From: FEN-299 sp963727765
GTDB lineage: Bacteria; Acidobacteriota; Vicinamibacteria; Vicinamibacterales; Fen-181
Direction: 5' to 3'
NCBI GenBank assembly: GCA_963727765.1
Contig: CAVSGZ010000008.1
Span: forward strand, 954,796-1,018,795
DNA length: 64,000 nt
The notes under the pieces are model-generated. The model was not told the DNA's origin. It did not search any database and saw only the letters and a program-made list of their open reading frames with translations. Positions within the stretch are counted from its first letter, which is position 1, and each line of letters begins with the position of its first letter. Below, piece by piece: positions 37,580 to 47,814 of this stretch. The position numbers and the translations under genes are program-made.

Positions 37580-37628
37580 TTCACCTCGTCACCTCCGAGC
37601 GGGTACTGGTCCCGAAAGGGAGTGTCCC

Positions 37629-39215
37629 GTGGACAGCAGCCTGGCGGACTGGCGGGAAATCGGCGCGAGACCGGTGAGCGGCGAGAATCCAGCCGGAGTG
37701 TCGGTCCGTTACGATCCCGACTTCGAAGCCGTGGACGCCCAGATTCAGAGACTGGAGGGGTTGTCCCGTCAGCCGGTGGACTGGACGGAGGTGGTCGCCC
37801 TCGGACGGAAGATCCTCAGCGAGAAATCCAAGGACATCCTCGTCTGCAGTTATGTGGCGGTGGGCCTGCTCCAGACCGAGGGATGCGTCGGATTGACGAA
37901 GGGGCTGGCCTGCCTGGAGGCGATGGCCTCCGGGTTCTGGCCCGACCTGTTCCCCGAACTCAAGCGGCTCAAGGCCCGAGTCAATGCGCTCAACTGGCTC
38001 GCGGGACGCGCAAGTTTCGCGATCGCCCAGGGCGCGCTCAAGGACGGCGATGCGGAGGCCGTGGCGGCCTGCGAGGCCCAGGTCCAGTCCCTGTTGGCCG
38101 TGCTGCAGGAGAACATGCCTGCCGACTGCCCGGATTGGACCGACCTGCTGCGTCCGCTCCGGGAGTTCATCGCGCAGAGCGCTCCCAGGCCGGTCGCGGG
38201 CGCGCAGGTGGCCCAGCAGCCACCTCGGCCGGAGCCGGAGAGGCCCCAGGCAGTTGCCGCGGCGTCATCGATCGACACGGCCGAAGAGGCGAGACGTTTC
38301 CTCCAGGACACGGTCGATCCCCTGAAGCGCGCGATCGCCATCTCGCGTGGCGGGAGTCCATCGTCCCCGTCGTCCTACGGCCTGATCCGGGCGCTGACCT
38401 GGAGCGACATCGATGCCGTGCCCCCGGCATCCAATGAGCAGACTCGAATTCCTCCGCCCCCTGAGCACGTTCGGGCCCGATGCCAGACGCTCGCCGCACA
38501 ATCAGCCTGGAAGGACCTGCTCGAGGAAACCGAGGAGCGCGTCGCGGAGTTCCCGTTCTGGCTCGACTTGCATCGACTGAGCGACCAGGCTCTCGGGGGC
38601 CTCGGCCCGGATTATGCGGGCGCCCGGCTCATGGTCAGGGGGGAGGCGGCCGCGCTGCTGACGCGGTTGCCCGGACTATCGGAACTGAAGTTCTCCGACG
38701 GAACGCCGTTCGCCGACGATTCGACACGCCGGTGGATTGCGAGCGAGCTGTTTCCCGCACCAGTGGAGACCGCGGCCGCCGTGGCGGTCCAGGGAGAGCA
38801 GCCAGACTGGCTGGGCGAGCTGCGCAAGCGCAGCCGGGCCTTGCTCGATGAGGGCAAGCCGGCCGAAGCCATCAGCCTCGTCCAGGAGGCGGCGAGGACC
38901 GCGGCGACCGGGCGTGACCGGTTCCTGGCCCAGATGGAGCTGGCCAGGCTCTGCCTCGAGGCGGGCCAATTGAGGCCGGCTCTGGCTCGGCTCGAGATGC
39001 TCGACGAGCAGGTCCGCCGCTTCTCGCTCGAGGAATGGGAGCCGCGCCTCTGCCTCGAGGCGCTGCGATTGTACGAAACCGCGCTCGACAAGTCCGCCCA
39101 GGCATCCGGGCCCTCGACACCCGAGATCGGCCGACAGGCGGATGCCGTATACAGCCGTTTGTGCAGGCTCGATGTGCTGGCGGGAATGCATCTGGCTAAG
39201 GCAACAAGGAGATGA
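37629..39215 (+). CDS. tssA: T6SS protein TssA (ImpA N-terminal domain)
   Basis: This 528-residue protein starts at a GTG with AAAGGGAG about 8 bases upstream. Residues 20-170 form an ImpA N-terminal domain: VRYDPDFEAVDAQI, VDWTEVVALGRKILSEKSKDI, GFWPDLFPE, AGRASFAIAQ. A variable Pro-rich linker follows, then a helical C-terminal half (residues 280-525) with VxxLAAQSAWKDLLEETEERV-like and tetratricopeptide-like helices. TssA caps the distal end of the growing sheath or primes the baseplate. It lies 49 bases after tssM and just before the sheath genes. The C-terminal class (long versus short TssA) is not certain. Confidence 0.85.
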   Translation: MDSSLADWREIGARPVSGENPAGVSVRYDPDFEAVDAQIQRLEGLSRQPVDWTEVVALGRKILSEKSKDILVCSYVAVGLLQTEGCVGLTKGLACLEAMASGFWPDLFPELKRLKARVNALNWLAGRASFAIAQGALKDGDAEAVAACEAQVQSLLAVLQENMPADCPDWTDLLRPLREFIAQSAPRPVAGAQVAQQPPRPEPERPQAVAAASSIDTAEEARRFLQDTVDPLKRAIAISRGGSPSSPSSYGLIRALTWSDIDAVPPASNEQTRIPPPPEHVRARCQTLAAQSAWKDLLEETEERVAEFPFWLDLHRLSDQALGGLGPDYAGARLMVRGEAAALLTRLPGLSELKFSDGTPFADDSTRRWIASELFPAPVETAAAVAVQGEQPDWLGELRKRSRALLDEGKPAEAISLVQEAARTAATGRDRFLAQMELARLCLEAGQLRPALARLEMLDEQVRRFSLEEWEPRLCLEALRLYETALDKSAQASGPSTPEIGRQADAVYSRLCRLDVLAGMHLAKATRR

Positions 39216-39217
39216 CC

Positions 39218-39721
39218 ATGGCCAAGGAATCGTCCGTGGCTCCCAAGGAGCGAGTCAACATCGTCTACCGTCCCGCCACTGGAGGCGCCCAGCAGGAAAA
39301 GGAGCTGCCCCTGAAGCTCCTCGTGCTGGGGGACTACACCTTGAAGGAAGACGAGACGCCGCTCGAGGAGCGCAAGCCGGTCTCCGTCGACAAGGACAAC
39401 TTCAACGATGTGATGGCCAGCCAGAGTCTGTCGCTGGCGCTGAAAGTTCCCAACAAGCTGACCGAGAAGAAGGCGGGGGAAGAGGAAGACCAGTTGGCGG
39501 TGAAGCTGGATTTCAAGTCGACGAAGGACTTCCGCCCGGAAGCCGTCGCCGAACAGGTGCCGGAACTCAATCAACTCCTGCAGTTGAGGACGGCGCTGCA
39601 GGCCCTGAAGGGACCGCTCGGCAACATCCCGGCATTCAGGAAGAAGATCGAGAGCCTCATCTCAGACGTGTCGGCCCGCGAGAAGATTCTCGGTGAATTG
39701 GGAGCCAAGGCGGACGAATAA
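39218..39721 (+). CDS. tssB: T6SS sheath small subunit TssB
   Basis: This 167-residue protein has the VipA/TssB pattern: MAKESSVAPKERVNIVYRP, LPLKLLVLGDYTLKEDETPL, the VDKDNFNDVMASQ segment, FRPEAVAEQVPELNQLL and a final helix. I chose the ATG at 39218 because an AAGGAG at 39206-39211 touches the alternative ATG at 39212 but stands 6 bases from this one. The tssA stop overlaps this region, so translation is coupled. TssB and TssC form the contractile sheath around the Hcp tube. Confidence 0.93.
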   Translation: MAKESSVAPKERVNIVYRPATGGAQQEKELPLKLLVLGDYTLKEDETPLEERKPVSVDKDNFNDVMASQSLSLALKVPNKLTEKKAGEEEDQLAVKLDFKSTKDFRPEAVAEQVPELNQLLQLRTALQALKGPLGNIPAFRKKIESLISDVSAREKILGELGAKADE

Positions 39722-39734
39722 GGGAGGAGTGACG

Positions 39735-41219
39735 ATGGCTGAGAACAAAGTGCAGCGTGCCGCGCAGGGCGTCGGAACAGAGGCCGCAGAGTCCTCCCTC
39801 CTGGAACAGATACTCGAGGAAACGAGGATCAAGCCCTCGGACGAAGGCTACGAGACGGCTCGGAAGGGCGTGCAGGCCTTCCTCGCCGAACTGCTCGCGC
39901 CCGCCAGGGCGGGCGCGAAGGTCCAGGTCGGCCTCGTCAACGAGATGATTGCCGAGATCGACCGGAAACTCAGCGCGCAGGTCGACGCGATCGTCCACCA
40001 CAGCGAATTCCAGCAGCTCGAATCCGCCTGGACGGGCCTGAAGTTCCTGGTCGACAAGACCAACTTCCGGGAGAACATCAAGCTGGAGCTGCTCAACGTT
40101 TCCAAGGACGCGCTGCTGCAGGACTTCGAGGACTCGCCGGAGGTGACCAAGTCCGGCCTCTACAAGCACGTCTACGCGGCCGAATACGGGCAGTTCGGCG
40201 GCGAGCCCTACGGGGCGCTGATCGCCAACTACGAATTCGGCCCCGGCGCGCGCGACATCAAGCTGCTCCAGTACGCCGCCAGCGTGGGCACGATGGCCCA
40301 CGCCCCGTTCATCGCGTCGGCGGGCCCGCAGTTCTTCGGCCAGGACTCGTTCCTCGGGCTGCCGAACCTGAAGGATCTGAAGTCCCTGCTCGAGGGCCCG
40401 CAGTACACCAAGTGGCATGCGTTCCGCGAGTCCGAGGACGCGCGGAGCGTCGGCTTGACCCTGCCGCGATTCCTGCTGCGCCTGCCGTACGGAGAGGAAT
40501 CCAACCCGGTCAAGTCCTTCAACTACCACGAAGGGACAGGCGGCCACGACAGCTACCTGTGGGGCAACGCGTCGTTCGCCTTCGCGACGCGCCTCACCGA
40601 CAGCTTCGCCAAGTACCGCTGGTGTCCCAACATCATCGGCCCCGCGGGCGGCGGCGCGGTCGAGGATCTCCCGGTGCACACCTTCGAGTCGATGGGGGCG
40701 ATCGAGTCGAAGATCCCGACGGAGGTCTTGCTCTCCGAGCGTCGCGAATTCGAGCTGGCCGAGGAGGGCTTCATCGGGTTGACGATGCGCAAGGGCAGCG
40801 ACAACGCCTGCTTCTTCTCCGCGAGTTCCTGCCAGAAGCCGAAGTACTTCGGGCAGAGCCGGGAGGGGAAGGACGCGGAGCTCAACTACAAGCTCGGCAC
40901 GCAATTACCATACATCTTCATCGTCAACAGGCTGGCGCATTACCTCAAGGTGCTCCAGCGCGAACAGATCGGGACCTGGAAGGAACGGGTCGATCTCGAG
41001 CGGGAGCTGAACACCTGGATTCGCCAGTATGTCGCCGACCAGGAGATCGTCGAGCCGAGCGTCCGCGGGAGACGGCCACTGCGCAAGGCGGAGATCTCTG
41101 TCAGCGACGTCCAGGGCGAGCCCGGATGGTACCGCGTGGACCTGAAGGTCCGGCCCCATTTCAAGTACATGGGGGCGTTCTTCACGCTCTCGCTCGTCGG
41201 CAAGTTCGAGAAGGAATAG
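39735..41219 (+). CDS. tssC: T6SS sheath large subunit TssC
   Basis: This 494-residue protein starts at the ATG at 39735, preceded by GGGAGGAGTGACG. Diagnostic stretches are FQQLESAWTGLKFLVDKT, LYKHVYAAEYGQFGGEPYG, YEFGPGARDIKLLQ, YTKWHAFRESEDARSVGL, GNASFAFATRL and FKYMGAFFTLSLVGK. Length and motif order are normal for VipB/TssC. It pairs with TssB to form the sheath and carries the ClpV-facing helices at the N-terminal end. It is the best conserved gene of the cluster and suitable as a phylogenetic marker. Confidence 0.95.
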   Translation: MAENKVQRAAQGVGTEAAESSLLEQILEETRIKPSDEGYETARKGVQAFLAELLAPARAGAKVQVGLVNEMIAEIDRKLSAQVDAIVHHSEFQQLESAWTGLKFLVDKTNFRENIKLELLNVSKDALLQDFEDSPEVTKSGLYKHVYAAEYGQFGGEPYGALIANYEFGPGARDIKLLQYAASVGTMAHAPFIASAGPQFFGQDSFLGLPNLKDLKSLLEGPQYTKWHAFRESEDARSVGLTLPRFLLRLPYGEESNPVKSFNYHEGTGGHDSYLWGNASFAFATRLTDSFAKYRWCPNIIGPAGGGAVEDLPVHTFESMGAIESKIPTEVLLSERREFELAEEGFIGLTMRKGSDNACFFSASSCQKPKYFGQSREGKDAELNYKLGTQLPYIFIVNRLAHYLKVLQREQIGTWKERVDLERELNTWIRQYVADQEIVEPSVRGRRPLRKAEISVSDVQGEPGWYRVDLKVRPHFKYMGAFFTLSLVGKFEKE

Positions 41220-41238
41220 GGACGCCAAAGGAGGAACA

Positions 41239-41724
41239 ATGGCACTACCGGCATATCTCACCCTGACGGGCGAGAGGCAGGGGGTCATCAAGGGATCCTG
41301 CACGCAGCGGGGAAGAGAGAACACCATCCTCGTTCAGGCGGTCGAACACGACGTGTCGATCCCGCGCGATCCGCAGACGGGCCTCGCGACCGGAAAGCGG
41401 GTCCATCATCCGCTGACGATCGTGAAGGCCATCGACAAGTCGTCCCCGCTTCTCTATATGGCGCTCACCACCGGCGAGCACCTGAAGAGCGTGGAACTGA
41501 AGTGGTACCAGATCAACGAGAAGGGACAGGAAGAGAACTACTTCATCACGGCGCTCGAGGACGCGATCATCGTGTCCATGAAGGCGTGGAAGAGGAACTG
41601 CCTGGACCCGGCCTTCGCCCATCTGGGCGACATGGAGGACGTCTCCTTCACCTACCGTAAGATCATGTGGCGGTGGGTCAAGGACGGGATCGAGTCCGAA
41701 GACGACTGGAGCACGCCGAGGTAG
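41239..41724 (+). CDS. hcp: T6SS tube protein Hcp (TssD)
   Basis: This 161-residue protein has an AAAGGAGGAACA leader. Hcp family features are the start MALPAYLTLTGERQGVIKGSC, RENTILVQAVEHDVSIPRDPQTG, HHPLTIVKAIDKSSPLLYMAL, LKWYQINEKGQEENYFITAL and a final SFTYRKIMWRW strand. Hexameric rings of it stack into the tube that carries effectors and is pushed out by the sheath. There is no C-terminal extension that would hint at a fused effector. One copy is seen, within the structural operon. Confidence 0.94.
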   Translation: MALPAYLTLTGERQGVIKGSCTQRGRENTILVQAVEHDVSIPRDPQTGLATGKRVHHPLTIVKAIDKSSPLLYMALTTGEHLKSVELKWYQINEKGQEENYFITALEDAIIVSMKAWKRNCLDPAFAHLGDMEDVSFTYRKIMWRWVKDGIESEDDWSTPR

Positions 41725-41739
41725 CAAGGGGGCGCAGGC

Positions 41740-42249
41740 GTGGAGCGCGATCGCACGTTGCTGGAGAGGCTCGCGAGCCCGGATCCGGTCGGGCAGCGCA
41801 CGACCCGCGAGGACATGCAGCCGCTGGTGGATTCCGTCATGCGGCATCTGCAGCGGCTGCTGAACACCCGCCAGGGTCAGGCGCTGATCCAGCCGGACTA
41901 CGGCATGCCAGACATCACCGATTGCGCCGAGGGTGCCCCCGAGGCGCTGGACCGCGTGCGCCGCGCCATCAAGCACTCGATCGAGGCGTTTGAGCCCCGT
42001 CTGCGCCGCGTGAAGATTACGCACCTGCCGCTCGGCGGCGACCTGAACCTGCACTTCGCGATCAGCGGCCAGATCGTGACGGGAAAGGGACAGTTTCCCG
42101 TGCATTTCAACACGACCGTCACGCCGTCCGGCAATGCCGTGATCGGGGCGGGTCAGGATCTCGACGACTACGGGTCAGCCGAGTACCCGCGCCCGGAACT
42201 CCGCGGCCATCGCACCGAGACAGGCCCGGTCCGGGACCGACATCGCTGA
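41740..42249 (+). CDS. tssE: T6SS baseplate protein TssE (gp25-like)
   Basis: This 169-residue protein starts at a GTG 15 bases after hcp. The gp25-like core contains LLERLASPDP, MRHLQRLLNTRQGQALIQPDYGMPDI (with the family's R..G..DYG), a middle helix RAIKHSIEAFEPRLRRVKI and the strand LNLHFAISGQIV. TssE is the baseplate wedge component that nucleates the sheath. The C-terminal 35 residues after FNTTVTPSG are poorly conserved. The gene is followed by an unusually long, Pro/Arg-coding spacer before tssF. Confidence 0.88.
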   Translation: MERDRTLLERLASPDPVGQRTTREDMQPLVDSVMRHLQRLLNTRQGQALIQPDYGMPDITDCAEGAPEALDRVRRAIKHSIEAFEPRLRRVKITHLPLGGDLNLHFAISGQIVTGKGQFPVHFNTTVTPSGNAVIGAGQDLDDYGSAEYPRPELRGHRTETGPVRDRHR

Positions 42250-42396
42250 AACGACATGCCCGGTGGGGCGGCGGAGCCGGGCGCACAATCCGACGGCTGC
42301 CGCGACGCCCCCCCGCCGACCGATCGTGCCGCGCGGGAACGGGTAGGGCCGTGGATGCCAGGCCCGCCAGAGCCCGAGCGACCGGGAGAGATCCAC

Positions 42397-44157
42397 TTGA
42401 GTTTCAACAAGTACTACCAGGACGAGCTGTCGTTTCTGCGGGAGATGGGCCGGGAGTTCGCCCAGGCTCACCCGGAGGCCGCTCACTTCCTCTCCGAAGG
42501 CGGGACCGACCCTGACGTCGAACGGCTGCTCGAAGGGTTCGCCTTCCTCACCGGCAGGATCCGGCAGAAGCTCGACGACGAGTTTCCCGAGGTCGTCCAC
42601 GCGCTGGTCAGCCTGCTGATGCCGCACTACCTGCAGCCGATCCCGCCCCTCTCGCTGATCGAATTCGAGCCACACAAGGGAATGGTCCGAAAGCCGTACC
42701 GCATCCCCCAGGGAACCGAGGTCGCCTCCGTCTCGGTGGACGGCACCTCGTGCCGCTTCCACACCTGCTTCGATGTCGACTTGCATCCCTTCGCCATTAC
42801 CTCGGTGTCCCTCCAGACCCCGGTCGGCGGCAAGCCGGAATTGCAGGTCAGGTTCGCGATCGAGCCGGGCAGCTCGGTCACGTGGGCCGAGATCGGGAAG
42901 CTCCGGTTCTTCCTCTCGGGCGATTCCGCGGAGCCTCTGTATTTCTGGCTGCGCCGCCATCTGGTCAAGATCCGCGTCACGGGCCAGCCCGGCCAGAAGC
43001 CGGCCGAGGATGTGTACCTCGACGCGGACGCCGTCCGGCCCGTGGGGTTCAGAGACGACGAAGCCGTCCTGCCCTACCCGACATCCGCATCCGACGGGTA
43101 CCGGTTCCTGCAGGAGTACTTCATCTTCCCGGAGAAGTTCCTTTTCGTGGAGCTGTCCGGCCTCGACTCCCTGAAGCAGCCGCTCAAGGGCAGCACGTTC
43201 GGCATCGATTTCTTGTTCTCTGGCCCTCTCGACCGTGCCCTGAAAGTCTCGTCGGAGGAGGTCCGCCTCTACTGCACGCCGGTGGTGAATCTGGTCAGGA
43301 TGGAATCCGAGCCGATCTCCGTCGATCACGAGCGGACGGAGTACCGGCTGCTGCCCTCGGGATCGCGCCCTCATCATTACGAGATCCATTCGATCGACCG
43401 GGCCGCGGGCTGGGTCCAGGGCACGGCACAGGAGATCGAATATCAGCCGTTCTACTCCTTCAGGTTCGGACGGGCCGAGTCCGGCCGCCAGCAGGTGTTC
43501 TATCACGCGCGCATGCGCAACGCCGTGGCCGGAGACGGCACGGACGTGTACGTGTCGTTCGTCGACATCGACCAGAAGGCGGTCCTGCCACCGACGCAGA
43601 CCGTCGTCTTCCAGCTGACCTGCAGCAATCTGGCATTGGCCGACAGGTTGAGGCTGGGAGACATCCAGGTCGTGACCGAGAAGACGCCCGCGGTCGCGCG
43701 CTTTCGCAACATCACGAGGGTCACCCCCGGCATCCGGCCTCCGCTCGACGGGGACCTGTACTGGCGCCTGATCTCCCACCTGGGGCTGAGCTCGGTGGCG
43801 CTGTCTGGCCCCACCGCCCTGCGCGACGTGCTGCAGCTGTACAACTTCCCGTCGCTTCAGAATCAGCAGGCGGGCAAGGTCAACCAGCACCGGATCGAGG
43901 GGATCGCCGAAGTCCGGCGCACGCCCGAACAGCTGCTCTTCCGCGGGGTCCCCGTGCAGGGGACGACCACGCGCGTGACGCTCGATGAAAGCCGCTTCAG
44001 CAGCGAAGGGGACATGATGCTGTTCGCGTCGGTCCTCGACGAATACTTGTCGCGGCAGGTTCCCATCAATTCGTTCAGCCGGCTGATCGTGAAGGGGAGC
44101 GAGAAGGGAGAGACCTTCGAGTGGCCGCCCAGGATTGGTCGCACGACGATCGCCTAG
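42397..44157 (+). CDS. tssF: T6SS baseplate protein TssF
   Basis: This 586-residue protein starts at a TTG at 42397, where the family start SFNKYYQDELSFLREMGREFA begins and a GGGAGAG site lies about 8 bases upstream. The 47-residue in-frame extension to 42256 is Pro/Arg-rich and not part of the family. Further motifs are GTDPDVERLLEGFAFLTGRI, HALVSLLMPHYLQPIPPLS and the C-terminal NQHRIEGIAEV, RVTLDESRFSSEGDMMLFASVLDEYL. TssF and TssG make the wedge that binds TssK and TssE. Its 3' end overlaps tssG by 37 bases. Confidence 0.9.
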   Translation: MSFNKYYQDELSFLREMGREFAQAHPEAAHFLSEGGTDPDVERLLEGFAFLTGRIRQKLDDEFPEVVHALVSLLMPHYLQPIPPLSLIEFEPHKGMVRKPYRIPQGTEVASVSVDGTSCRFHTCFDVDLHPFAITSVSLQTPVGGKPELQVRFAIEPGSSVTWAEIGKLRFFLSGDSAEPLYFWLRRHLVKIRVTGQPGQKPAEDVYLDADAVRPVGFRDDEAVLPYPTSASDGYRFLQEYFIFPEKFLFVELSGLDSLKQPLKGSTFGIDFLFSGPLDRALKVSSEEVRLYCTPVVNLVRMESEPISVDHERTEYRLLPSGSRPHHYEIHSIDRAAGWVQGTAQEIEYQPFYSFRFGRAESGRQQVFYHARMRNAVAGDGTDVYVSFVDIDQKAVLPPTQTVVFQLTCSNLALADRLRLGDIQVVTEKTPAVARFRNITRVTPGIRPPLDGDLYWRLISHLGLSSVALSGPTALRDVLQLYNFPSLQNQQAGKVNQHRIEGIAEVRRTPEQLLFRGVPVQGTTTRVTLDESRFSSEGDMMLFASVLDEYLSRQVPINSFSRLIVKGSEKGETFEWPPRIGRTTIA

Positions 44158-45149
44158 TCGAGACGCTGGCCGACAGGGCCCACCGTTTCTCGTTCTTTCA
44201 GCTGGTCCGGCTGCTCGAACGCCGCGCCCGGTCGACGGTGCGCGTGGGGGAGAGCGGCCCGGCGGCCGAGGAAGGCCTGCGCTTCAGGCCGGACGCGTCG
44301 CTCGGATTTCCCGCCACTGACGTGGCGGCGCTGGAGCCGGCGCCCGCGGCCCGGACGGCCCCGCACCGCGTGCGACTGACGACGACGTTCCTCGGCGTGT
44401 ACGGGTCCACCTCTCCGCTCCCGTCTTTCTACAGCGAGGACGTGCTCTGGGAGGATCCCGACCACCCCCGCGTGCGGGACTTCCTCGACATCTTCCATCA
44501 TCGGCTGATCTCGCTCTTCTATCGATGCTGGTGCAAGTACCGCTATCCGATTGAGTTCGAGCACGGGAAGAACGACCCGATCACGCCGCGCCTGTTCGCG
44601 TTGACCGGCCTCGGATCGCCCGCGATGGTGGAGGCCACGGCGATCCCCGACTCGTGGCGGCTGCTGCACTTTGCGGGACTGTTCCACCACCAGCCGCACT
44701 CGGCCCTGGACCTGGAGCGCCTGCTGAGCGACTACTTCGACGGGCTGCCCGTCGAAGTCGAGGAGTGCACCGGCCGCTGGATCCGGATTCGGGAAGAACA
44801 GCTGGCGGCGCTCGGGACCAGGAATTGCCGCCTGGGTGTCGATTGCAGCATCGGGACGCGCGTCTTCGGGAGGATGACCAGTTTCCGTGTCTGGATCGGC
44901 CCCTGCGACCACGAGCGCATGCTGGACTTCCTTCCGGGCCAGGACGATCACCGCGTGCTCGAGCGGCTCGTGGACCTGTTCGTCAACGAACCGATGACGT
45001 TCGACATCGGCCTGCGTGTGCGCGGCTTGCCGCGCCTCCGGCTGGCGTCGGGGGCTCCTCCCCGGGGCGCTCCCAGGCTCGGGTGGAACACGTGGCTCTT
45101 TTCGGACCAGCCGGAAAGCGACCGTGAGGAGACCGTGGTCTGTCGATGA
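44121..45149 (+). CDS. tssG: T6SS baseplate protein TssG
   Basis: This 342-residue protein starts at a GTG inside the end of tssF (MAAQDWSHDDRLVETLADR). The conserved HRFSFFQLVRLLERR, LRFRPDASLGFPATDVA, TTFLGVYGSTSPLPSFYSED, FLDIFHHRLISLFYRCWCKYRY and LGVDCSIGTRVFG stretches identify TssG. Two TssF and one TssG form each baseplate wedge. The final 40 residues (LPRLRLASGAPPRGAPRLGW..) are short and basic. The stop is followed after 30 bases by tssH. Confidence 0.9.
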   Translation: MAAQDWSHDDRLVETLADRAHRFSFFQLVRLLERRARSTVRVGESGPAAEEGLRFRPDASLGFPATDVAALEPAPAARTAPHRVRLTTTFLGVYGSTSPLPSFYSEDVLWEDPDHPRVRDFLDIFHHRLISLFYRCWCKYRYPIEFEHGKNDPITPRLFALTGLGSPAMVEATAIPDSWRLLHFAGLFHHQPHSALDLERLLSDYFDGLPVEVEECTGRWIRIREEQLAALGTRNCRLGVDCSIGTRVFGRMTSFRVWIGPCDHERMLDFLPGQDDHRVLERLVDLFVNEPMTFDIGLRVRGLPRLRLASGAPPRGAPRLGWNTWLFSDQPESDREETVVCR

Positions 45150-45179
45150 ACATGTCGCGGGGTGCTTGAGGAGGCTGCC

Positions 45180-47798
<2,619 letters not shown>

Positions 47799-47814
47799 GA
47801 AGTCGAGGTTGACG